NCBI GenBank assembly: GCA_003117195.1
Contig: BDSI01000002.1
Span: 2,331,288 to 2,395,287 of the forward strand
Reading direction: 5' to 3'
Length of the DNA stretch: 64,000 bases
Source of the DNA: Eudorina sp. 2006-703-Eu-15
Taxonomy: Eukaryota; Chlorophyta; Chlorophyceae; Chlamydomonadales; Volvocaceae
The position numbers and the translations under genes were made by a program. Below the pieces are notes generated by a model. The model did not search any database and had not been told where the DNA came from. It worked only from the letters and a program-made list of their open reading frames with translations. The stretch's first letter is position 1. Every line of letters begins with the position of its first letter. Below, one piece after another: positions 47,705 to 57,800 of the stretch.

Positions 47705-50700
47705 ATGTTGACCATAAATATGAGCCCAGCACCCACACAGCAGCAACTTGTTGAAGCTCTCCGGAGCAACGATGGCAAATTTCCGAATATTTTCCGCATT
47801 CTCTCTGACGCAAAGCCTTCTGATGCACCACAATTATGGATATCAGCAGCAAAAATGGCATTGAGCGATGGCCAATCAGAACAATGCACGCGGATTCTCG
47901 AGGCCTTCCGGGAAAGCAGCACAGATAACGTTCAAGCGATGTTACTGCTGTCGACAGCTTGTGAGCACTTGGGCTCGGCGGATGCCCACGACGAAAGTGT
48001 GGTGCTTGCCAGGTGACCACCACGCCCGGAAGCAACAGCCTTCGGTGTGCCATACCTTGAAGCGCTTCCTGGTCTTACACGTTTGCGTTTTGCACAGGAT
48101 GGCGTTGGAGAAAGCCTCCAGCCCTGACGAAGCTCTCAGTGCCTCTGTCCGGCTTGCCGTGTCGCTCGGCACCCGGTCTCGCGTGCACACACGGCAGCAG
48201 CTGGAGCGCCAGCATGACAGGTGTGACGTCAGTAAATCGCACGTGGATATGCAATCGAACAAGGTCCTCTGTTCCGATAAAATGAACCCAGCCCAGCCGC
48301 ATGCCGGCCCCCAAGCCACACCGACCACGGTACACCTTTGGGCAGCCCGTCCACGCAAATCACTGCCGAAAGCAGTTCAAGACAGATGTGCACATCACTC
48401 TAACAATTTGCTCCTGCCGAACGATTTCGATGGACTGCTCGCCGCCAGGAACCTTTGCAGACTGCCCTGGTTTACCTCGTCCCCTTCAACTCCGCACACA
48501 CAGTCCCCCGCTGTCTTTTCCCTCCCACCCTTACCCCTCCACCGCCTCACGGTTTCAACGCGCTCTCAGAGACGAGGCCATCGAGGTCCTGTCCCACGTG
48601 GAGGAGCTGACCGCCAACCTGCAGCCCGCCAGCCAGCACGAGCTGGCGCATGCCCACTACACGCTCGCGGTGCTGCAGGCGGAGCAGGGCGGCTCGCGGG
48701 CGGCGGCGGCCCGGGAGGCGGCTCTGACGGCGTGGCAGTCGGCGCAGGCGGTCAAGGACGCGCAGCTGACAACTCTGAGCCTGGTGCTGCTGGCCAACAT
48801 CCTGTCCACGAGGTGGGGTGGGGTCTGCTGTAACATCCTTGATGTTAAAAAAGGTGGGGTGAGGTAGGGTGGCTCGATTGGTGCGGTGCAGCGCGGTAAT
48901 GTGGGTTGGGGTGCGATTGAATCGAAAACTCGAACGGGGGGTGGGGTGGGATCGCGAGGAGCGTTGGGTTTGCACGACGGGCCGATGAGTTGGGAAGGAT
49001 AGGGTGGAGTAGGGTAGGGTGGGGTAGGGTAGGGTGGGGTAGGGTAGGGTGGGGTAGGGTGGGGTGGGGTGGGGTGGGGTGGGGTAGGGTGGGGTGGGGT
49101 GGGGTGGGGTAGGGTAGGGTGGAGTAGGGTAGGGTAGGGTAGGGTAGGGTGGGTAGGGTAGGGTGGGGTGGAGTAGGGTGGGGTGAGGTAGGGTAGGGTG
49201 GGGTAGGGTAGGGTGGGGTGGGGTAGGGTAGGGTAGGGTAGGGTGGGGTAGGGTAGGGTACCGTAGGGTGGGGTAGGGTGGGGTGGCTCTGTGGACGCGG
49301 TGGAATCGTCGGATCTGCTTGGGTGGTGGGGTAGGGGCCTGTGGTGTTGGAGCTGCGGGGGTGGGGGTTGGAGGGTGGATAAGATGGGGAGTTCGCGCAC
49401 ATGTTGGGGTGAGAGACGAAAGCATGTTAGCAGCACCGCTCGCGCCCCAGGGCAGCGGCTCGGATGCTTCTCCAGTACCCGAGGGCGGACGCGTAGGACG
49501 ACGAGCAGGACGGTATAGGCTGGTATCCGCCCCCTGCAGCGGCCCTCGGTCGTAGGGTGGTCACCGGGTGATTCAGCTCATCACCATCTCATTTGGGTCG
49601 CGACATTCGGAGGATGGGTGCATGCGGCTCACGTGCAGGGGGCATGTGGAGAACCTAGCAACCCAGATCACACCGGCAGGCAGGGGCTGGACCCAGATGC
49701 CGGAGTCGCGGGACCTTGCCCCCGGATGATTGCCATGAATCCCCGGCACTCGCGACTCGCCACCCGGCGCGCCGCCTCCGCCCTCCCTCCCACTCAACAG
49801 GCAGGAGGCCCACCGGGCGGCGCTGTCCTGCCTCGCCCGGCCGCCCGGTGCCAGCGGGGGCCCCCCCGCCTCACCCGGCCAGCCGCCGGTCTGGGCCGAG
49901 GTGCTGGTGTGCCGCCTGCGGGCCCGGCTGCTGGCCTCGCTGGCGGACCCGGCGGGCGCCATGGCGGCGCTGGCTCAGGCCAAGAAGCTGCTGGGCAGCT
50001 GGCAGGAGGGGCGCGCCGCGTTGCCGCCGGGGGTCAGCAAAGCAATGGTGGAGCAGGAGCTGGCGAAGGTGCGTGACAGCGTGAGAGGAGGGGCCCCCAG
50101 TGGCGGGGCGGGTAGGGGGGATGTCGATTAACGTCGCGATGACATCCGTTTCACGGCCTCCAGCTCCGGCGGAAGACAGGGCTGCCATGTCGCACGGGCC
50201 CCATGCTGTTTTGCATGCGCCACCCTCCCTCCCTCCCTCCGACCCTCTCCCAGAGGCAGCAGCGCAGTTTGAATATGCCTACCAATTTCCTATATCCCTC
50301 CCTTCTCCCAGTTGTGGGGCGAGCTGGCGCAGGCACTGGCGAGCAGCGGCGAGAAGGCTCAGGCCCTGGCGGCGGTGGACGCGGCCCTGGCCCTGAGGCC
50401 CTGGACGGCCCCCACCCGCAACGCGCTGGGCGCCGTATACGAGGCGCTGGGCCAGTACGACGAAGCCGCGGCGGCGTACGACGATGCGCTGGCGCTGGAC
50501 CCCGCCAATGCGGCGACGTTGCTGCGCAAAGGTACGGTAGATGCCGTACATCGTGTCGCCGGTTCGTCCTGTGTTTGGCCAGCTGACAACCATCAGCCAA
50601 CCGGCCCCGGGTACATCGGCACTGCATGTTTGATTAAGGCGAGAAGATTCCAGCTGGCAACGAAAGTTGTGTTTGTCGGCGCCCGTGAATCGATCAGTCT

Positions 50701-51435
50701 CGCGAGAACCCCGCGGAGCAGCCATCGTACCCACAGCGCTGTAGGGTTTTAGATTTGAGTAGGGTCTTGGTCATGCGGATGGCCGTAGTGACGGGCACCT
50801 GCGGTGTAGTGGCATCCAGTGAGCGCGACCTGCCTTGGGGCAATTGTGTGCACCGCAAAGGCTCCAGGCACGGGCGGTATGAATTTGCAATACCGTACAC
50901 TGACGTGTCAAGGGCCGTGCCAAGGCGACGTCCGACCGCCATCCCATCACTCCAGGCCCCTGCCACCAAACCCTTCTATCAACTTTCTATCCACCTCACC
51001 GTCGACCTTCTCATCCCCGCGCCATGCGCTTCCATTACCAAGTTTCCATCCCCAGCCCATTCCATCCCCGTCCACGCCACTCCATCCCACCGTACCCCAC
51101 CCCATCAACCCACCCTAACCCATATTTACGTGTAAACATGTCCACCAATTTCCTATACCGCACCTCACCCCACTCCACCCGCAGGTGCACTCCACGTCCG
51201 CCGCGGCAGCCGCCCCGACCTGGCCGTGGCCCACGACCTGCTGGCGGAGGCCCTCAGGTACGAGCCCAGGTCCCCGGCCGGCTGGTACGCGCTGGGCCGC
51301 GTGGCGGCCGCCCTGGAGCACCGCGACCAGGCGGAGGCGCACATGCTGACGGCGCTGAGGCTGGCCATGGAGGCGCCCGCGCTGGACTGGGGCGACCTCC
51401 CGCTGGCACCGCCCGCGGCGGTCACAGGGGTATAG
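47705..51435 (+). CDS. TPR-repeat protein related to NPGR/TTC7
   Basis: Six exons join in frame: 47705-48012, 48098-48175, 48570-48812, 49801-50068, 50312-50531 and 51185-51435 (455 aa). An alternative, better donor at 48221 would add 15 residues to exon 2. The protein is a helical repeat array; clear TPR units occur in exon 5 (LWGELAQALASSGEKAQALAAVDAALALRPW, ALGAVYEALGQYDEAAAAYDDALALDP) and exon 6 (AHDLLAEALRYEPRSPAGWYALGRVAAALEH). The order of the last three repeats and the RPW and ALRYEP signatures resemble the C-terminus of plant NPG1/NPGR and animal TTC7. Those proteins scaffold the plasma-membrane PI4-kinase alpha complex (family knowledge). It is shorter than typical members (about 700-850 aa), so 5' exons may be missing or it may be a divergent short form. 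Confidence 0.75.
48960..49290 (+). repeat. GGGTAGGGT/GGGGT minisatellite
   Basis: About 330 bp of irregular GGGTA and GGGGT units in intron 3 of the TPR gene. Confidence 0.95.
50262..50302 (+). repeat. Family-1 terminal motif at a splice acceptor
   Basis: GGCAGCAGCGCAGTTTGAAT then ATGCCTACCAATTTCCTATA. It ends 9 nt before the acceptor of TPR-gene exon 5, so the element forms the polypyrimidine tract and branch region. Confidence 0.85.
51136..51162 (+). repeat. Family-1 terminal motif near a splice acceptor
   Basis: ACATGTCCACCAATTTCCTA then TACCGC, 22 nt before the acceptor of TPR-gene exon 6. Confidence 0.75.
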
Positions 51436-53448
51436 GCGACTTGCGGCGATCGCCGGGGTTTAGGAAATTTGCGGCGGCCGCCGGGGGTTGCTTAACCATA
51501 ACGACCTGCAAATATGAAGTGGGATGGCCGCCCCGTGGTCAGGTCAGAGCTGGGGTCCCTGCATGGGTGAGTGAGTGCACGGGTGCATGAATGGATGCGT
51601 GCATGGGTGCTTTTGTGGACGGATAGCTGGGCGAATCGGCAGGTGGACGGGTGGAACGGGAAGACCTCGCGACCCTCAGCCCCCTGGCGGGCATTGTGAT
51701 GTATCACAGGACGTGACGCCAGCGGACGCATCTGCATGTGCATGTGCTGCCGCTGGGTGCGCTGACTTGCGTCTTGGCGGCATGGGAACCATAACGCTGG
51801 GACCATTACTCGCCGTGTTTGCGCAACCGGACCAGACGCTGTGCACTCCGGGGCCTTGCATTGGACTACCCCGCATCAATACCGCCGCTGCGTGTGTTTA
51901 GATATGAGACCCGCCTGACCCAAACCAAACACCAACATATTTACCATATTAACCTGCAAAGTGGTGTGTGTGTGTGTGTGCGTATAGGAGGTCTGAGCCG
52001 CTGTGATGTGTAGGTGTGTGTCCTGAGTAACATTGCCACGGCCCGGTTCGCGCCGCGGCTCACAGAGTGGTGCTTGGATACTGATCGGGCTCCACACGGG
52101 TCCCGAGGCCGGTACAGGCCGCCAGCTGCCGCGGACTTGCGACAGCGGGTACCCGGTATCTCTATCGTCCATTCACGTCCCTATCCATGTCCCCCTCGCC
52201 ATCCCACCCATGCGGAGAGATACGGCCTAGGTACCCCTCCTGGACCTCTGCGTCATTAATCAGGGGAGGTCAGGTTATAGGGGATCCCAACGGGCCATCC
52301 ACCCACACATACGTACGTCAATACACTTGGGGGTCCGCTGTGACATCCTTGTTAATAATACACGTGGCGTCGCGCGCGTCGCACGCACGCACCCACAGCG
52401 TTGCGGTGTGTGCCTCAGTGGCCCGGGCAGCGGACCCGCACCAGCTGGCAGTCTCAAGCTCTCAACTACCGACACCCGCTCATCACCGAACCTCCGACTG
52501 CCTGCTGACATGTATGTGCCGACCTGCGCAACTCGTCATGCGCCCTCAGCCTTGTTATGCATCCTTCTAATCTCTTTATGGGTCGGGGGGGGGACGGCCT
52601 GGTGGCATACGGGCACTTCCCGGGTTAGCTATGCCCCCTGGCGTGTCACGCACTCCTGCTCTGCCTGCCCACGAACACACTTGGAAACCAAGGTTAGGTT
52701 AGGTAGATTAAGTTAACGTGTCTCTTTCCTGAAACCCTACGACACGGCAGCTAGTCAGCCGGCGGTTGCCAAGGCGCCCGCCTCAGTCAACGGTCGCTCG
52801 TGGATGCTACATCCGGCGGCTCGGTCTACAGACGTACATCGTCTACGTCGCCGTCAATTGTTCCCTTTGATAACGGCTGTCGGTAATTCGGGTTCCGGGT
52901 GTCACCTGCTCCCATCTCCTGTACCGCCTGTTACGCTGGACTCCGCTCCTCGCGGCTGAATTTCCTTGCACGGTACACTTGGACGCCTGGGCGGACCCTG
53001 GGGTGACCCTTGCCAGCGGTCGGGCCCCAACCGCCGCGGCAGCTGCAGGGGTTGGGTAAGGATCTGTTCAACGTGCCAGCAGACACACAGATTGTTTTCT
53101 GAAACGACTCCTTTGCAGGACCGGAGAAGGACGAAGATGCACCGACGATGGACAGCAACAAACGGCCAACACACAGCCGCAATGAAAGTCCAACGCCAGC
53201 ACAGCTCGTAGCGCTACGATGATCTCCGAAAAGTAAAATACATAGACGCTCCTGCGTCCCAACAGGAGCCACCCGGCTCCAGAACCACGGACGCTCGTCT
53301 GCCGTATATTGCACAAACACCCTGATTTTCCTCACATGGTCGGACTCTGAACGAGGTACCGCGACGGCCACCATCGGATTATAACCTTTCGATAAAGTGT
53401 ATTATCCGTCACAATCTCCGTAATAGGCATTCATTTTAGATGTGCCAT
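51436..53448. other. Intergenic region with repeat remnants
   Basis: No gene was recognised. It includes a family-3 fragment (TGTGTTTAGATATGAGACCC at 51894), a GT tract (51962-51980) and a diverged copy of the interspersed repeat at about 52330-52680. Confidence 0.5.
52330..52682 (+). repeat. Diverged copy C of the interspersed repeat
   Basis: Shares GACCCGCACCAGCTGG (about 52433-52448) and the end GTCACGCACTCCTGCTCTGC (about 52639-52658) with copies A and B, but with many substitutions and gaps. Confidence 0.6.
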
Positions 53449-53528
53449 TGGCTGCGGCAGGGTTCGAACCTGCGCCCTTTCGGATAGGAGCCTTAATCCT
53501 ACGCCTTAGACCACTCGGCCACGCAACC
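53449..53528 (-). tRNA. tRNA-Leu (anticodon AAG)
   Basis: An 80-nt type II tRNA. The acceptor stem GGTTGCG pairs with CGCAGCC and the discriminator is A. The anticodon arm TAGGA-TTAAGGC-TCCTA gives AAG at loop positions 3-5, reading CUU. There is a long variable arm (CCGAAAGG) and the T arm GCAGG-TTCGAAC-CCTGC is fully paired. No CCA is encoded and no intron is present. Confidence 0.95.
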
Positions 53529-53529
53529 T

Positions 53530-54896
53530 CGGATGTACACAGTTTGTCGGACGGGGGACAAAGGCACGTTGTAATCCGCGTGGGGGCGAGGGGCGGGGAG
53601 GGGGCGGGGCGAGGGGCGGGGGAGGGCGTACGGGGAGGGGCGTACAGGGAGGGGCGTACGGGGAGGCCGAGTACGGCGAGCAGGGGGAGTACGACGGATG
53701 AGGACGGGAGAGTAGATGTGGAGGCGACGGAGGTGCAGGGACCGCGGAAAGGCAGGGTACGCGGCGAGACCTGCTGCCGTAGAACTGCAATCGCTGACTT
53801 TTGGGGGCGCCTTCTCGGGTTTGCCCAGTTGGGACTACCGAGACGTGGATGGACCTCGGTGGACCCCTTCCACCCTTCCTTGAAAGTGTCGGGGGGAGTC
53901 TTGCGGTGTGCGGGGCCTGCTCCTGATGAGGGATGAGGCACGGGGTCCCCGTCCTCTACCTGTTTGTATACGGGTTCACCCACCCGGGTCCCAAGTTGGG
54001 GACCTGGCCTGCCCTCAGCTGGGGTAGGAGGCAGGGCTCCCGTTGGTATGTTGTTGCTTGGCGAAAGTGTTGCTTCTGATGCGGGTTACTCCGCTAGCGG
54101 TCGCTGGGCAGTGTCACGAGCCAGGCGTGGGTCTTCCAAGACCTCGAGAGGGTGCAGAGCTGGTTGGCGGTGGGGCCTGCTGGGGCTTGCCCTGGTATAC
54201 ACCGGTGATCCCTTTGGGGTCCGCTGTAACGGTCATTCATTCATTCACTTGGGTGCACAACGTCCCACACACACGCACATTTCCTTTTCCATGACAGTGT
54301 ACTAATCACAGCATCTACAGCATCGCACACAGCAACACTTTGTCTGCCAGTCACACCCTATACGTACTCCACCTCACCCCATCCACCCACGATGCCCCCC
54401 CGCCTCTATCTCATCGCCACCACCACGGAGGCCACACACGCGATGAGGCGCCCGCAATCAACGGGATCTATGAATGATTAATGATGTTACGGTGGACGGA
54501 CTCCGCGGGTCACCACACATCGGTGGCCTATGTGCGTCCGTTGGGTGAGCCGCCGCCGCCGCCGCCGCCCGGGTGGCGAGCCGTGGACGGGCCGGGGGCC
54601 ACCACACGCAACACAATCAACACGTCACCTCAGAGAACTTCCCAATCCACCATACATAACATATCGTGTCGCATCATCATGTCGTATCTCACAACAACCG
54701 AATGCCACAGACTAGGTGGCGACACCTCAGCACTGCTGCTGCAACCGGGGATTTCAGTACTCAAGCACCCGGGACACTGCGAAGCTTGTTTGGGAGGACG
54801 GACCGTCGAGGGATCCCCACCAGCAGCCGTCGGGCCCCAAGCAACCGCCACGGCAGCTGCAGGGATTAGGGAAGGATCCAACCAACCAATCAACAG
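53530..54896. other. Intergenic region between tRNA-Leu and the SOQ1-like stop
   Basis: A purine-rich GGGGCGTAC array lies at 53620-53680 and a small inverted-repeat element at 54204-54530. No gene was recognised. Confidence 0.5.
54204..54530. mobile_element. Family-4 MITE-like element with terminal inverted repeats
   Basis: The left end reads CACCGGTGATCCCTTTGGGG then TCCGCTGTAACGGTCATTCA. The reverse complement of the right end reads CACCGATGTGTGGTGACCCG then CGGAGTCC and, further on, CCACCGTAACATCATTAATC. The interior (about 240 bp) is non-coding. Related single ends occur at about 38868, 48826, 52330 and (reverse) 59530-59575. Confidence 0.6.
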
Positions 54897-57800
54897 CTAC
54901 TGCAGCACAAAAGCCGGCTGGGAAGCGGGTACGACGTCGTACCGCAGCCCCACAGCCCCCGCCGCCCCCGCCGCCGCCGCCGCAGTCCCCAGCTCCAGGG
55001 GCACCTCAAAGCATATCTGCTCGTACAGACACACGTCGTTCTGTTGGCAGTAGTACACCTTGGCGAGAACCCGCAGCAGCAGCCGGCCCCCTGCAGCCGC
55101 CGCCGCGCCGGTCGCCGTCGGCGTCACCGCCAGTGTCACGCTCGGCGCCGCCGTGTCCGGCAGCGGCCCGCTGGCGGGCCGTACGGCAACCGCCGTCACT
55201 TCGGCCCCCGACATTCCCGGCGCCGGCAGCACCTGGCAGTAGTAGCTACTGCCCGCCCCCGCCGTCAGGTGGTACCCCGCCGGCAGGCCAACCGTAACGG
55301 TCAACGAACCACCGCCGCCGCCGCTGCCAACCGCCAGCGGCTGCTGCGCGCGCACGAGCTGGAAGCCCGCGGGCACGGCCGCCGGCGCGGCGGCGCCGGC
55401 GGAGATCGCCGCCACCGGATCGACCCGTGGGTCGGGCACGCCGCTGAGTGACAGCGTGGTGACCCGGCGGGTCGCTGGATCCAGCAGCCGGATGGCCGAG
55501 TTGTTGGTGTCGGCCACGAGGACGGTGCCGTTGGGGCCGAGGCACAGCCCCGCCGGCTCGGAGAACTGGGCCTCGGTGCCGGTGCCGTCCCGGAAGCCGG
55601 CGACGCCGCTGCCCGCCAGCGTCACGATCTCGTTGGTGGAGGGGTTGAGGGCCTTGATGCGGTGGTTGTACGAGTCTGCGACGTACACAACGGAGCCGTC
55701 CGGGGAGCTGAGTACGGCAAGGGGGTGCTGCAGCAGCGCCTCGGGGCCGAAGCCGTCCTGGTCGCCGAACCTGAAGGCGGGGGGCGGGGTTTGGGCGGGA
55801 TGGAGAGGGAGGAATGAGAACGGGGTGCGGAGGCCAAGGGCCCGACCGTGCTCGCTTTCACTGCTGGCCGTGTCACAGCTGCAATGTGCAATCACTCACC
55901 GTGCCGGCGGCCCCCTCCTTCACGCAGGGTTCCTCGCTTAACACACAGAGGTCGGCCTCCACCCCCCGGCACTCCCTGTGGGTGCTAGCAGCATCAGACG
56001 GCCGTACCACATATTGTTCGTACCGCCTCTGCCTCCCGGCTCCCGGGCTTCCCTGCTGCCGTCCCCCTAACCATTGTAGGTAATGCGACAGTATTGAAGC
56101 TACCCACATCCATCTGAGGTTGCGTGGCCGAGTGGTCTAAGGCGTAGGATTAAGGCTCCTATCCGAAAGGGCGCAAGTTCGAACCCTGCCGCAGCCACAC
56201 TCTTACTGCTGAGATTGTGTGACCTTCAGACAGGTCATAACATGAAAGAGCTCTGGGGGGCGTAATGACCCGTGATTAAAAGTGAAATGTGGATGCTGTG
56301 AAGGTGTTGAGCGACGTGTATTCAAAAAAAATCTGGGGAGTTTTAGGATGGAGTGTGAATGGTTGATAGTGTGGCATGAAAGAATGTGGAATGTGGAACA
56401 AACTGAACACATGGAATGCGGAATTTGGAGAGCAGAGTGTACTGATGGAGGCTGTGCGGAGTGTGGAGGGTTGAGAGTTGATGCAGAGCTCATAAGGATG
56501 TGGGGAGAGCTGTGAGGAGTCTGGAGAATGGTGACAGTTCGAAGTGTGGAATGGTGTGTGGTGTGTGGGGTGTGGCGTGTGGAGCAGTGTGGAAGGACGT
56601 GTTGAGTGTTCAGAGTGGAGACTGAAACATGGGATGTGGAGTGTGTTTAGTGAGAAACCCGCCCGAACCGCCCAGCAGGCCCACGATACCTACCAAATGG
56701 CATGTGTTCTTATGGGGCGTGTGGAGCGTTCAGTGTGGGGGGCCGTACGAAGCTTCAAGTGTGGCGCGTGGAGTACGGAGTGTGGAGCACGGAGTCTAGA
56801 GGAGCAACCCGCCGACGGCGGGTGTGTGTGTCAAGTATGGTCTCTGGAGTGTGGTGTATGGATACTGTGTAGTGTGGAGTGAGGATGGTTGACCCAGCTC
56901 TCTCCAGGGGTACCGCCGCGCAGCTCTCTTCCTGGCATCACCGCTCACCAAGGGCTCCCTGTTGCCCTACCCCTGCCATGCCTCCCCACCCCGCCCGCAC
57001 GTCCGAACTACAGAGAGGCTCTGTGATAGCACACTGCCATCCGCGGTTGCGTGGCCGAGTGGTCTAAGGCGTAGGATTAAGGCTCCTATCCGAAAGGGCG
57101 CAGGTTCGAACCCTGCCGCAGCCAAATGAAAAGTAGTAAAAAGCCGTCTGACGACAGGCTGATGGAGTTGAGGCAGATGGAGGTTAGGGGTAAGAGAATG
57201 GGAACTGAATGCACAACGACCCATGTACCCCGAGAGTACTAGTTTCGTGTCATCTCCATGCGCAGGGGAGGTCCTGTAGCGGTTTTCACTGTGCGGGCAC
57301 TAATCCTAACCCTGTGCGGGCACTACCCCAACCGGGCCCACCTGGAGACTGACGGACTGACACGCTGTGACAAATTGGTTAGGTGGCAACTTACCCCGCC
57401 CCCATTTTTGGCAATAAAGACAGCTTCTACCCCCCCACCCCCACCCCCACCCCACCCTTTCTTCAGCTGCCGAGTGGATCGGTGGCCTCCGCTGGGAGGG
57501 CCCGTGATCAGCTCCGCCCGGGCCACCACAATAAGGCCCCAGTAGCACACCGATGGCACCGCCCATGTGATGATACACCACGGGTGGGTAGGGGTGTTCC
57601 CCTCCACCCACCCACCCACCCACCCACCCACCCACCCACCCCCCCCCCCACCCACCCACCCACCCACCCACCCCACCCACCCACCCACCCACCCACCACC
57701 CACCCACCCCCCCCCCCCCCCCCCCACCCACCCACCCACCCACCCACCCACCCACCACCCACCCACCCACCCACCCACCACCCACCCACCCACCCACCCA

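Noticed and set aside
48960..49290. Telomere-like repeat
   Set aside because: Units are irregular mixtures of GGGTA and GGGGT, not a clean TTTTAGGG or TTTAGGG array, and lie inside a gene.
48547..49436. Minus-strand ORFs of TPPYPTLP repeats
   Set aside because: Produced by the GGGTAGGGT minisatellite in a TPR-gene intron.
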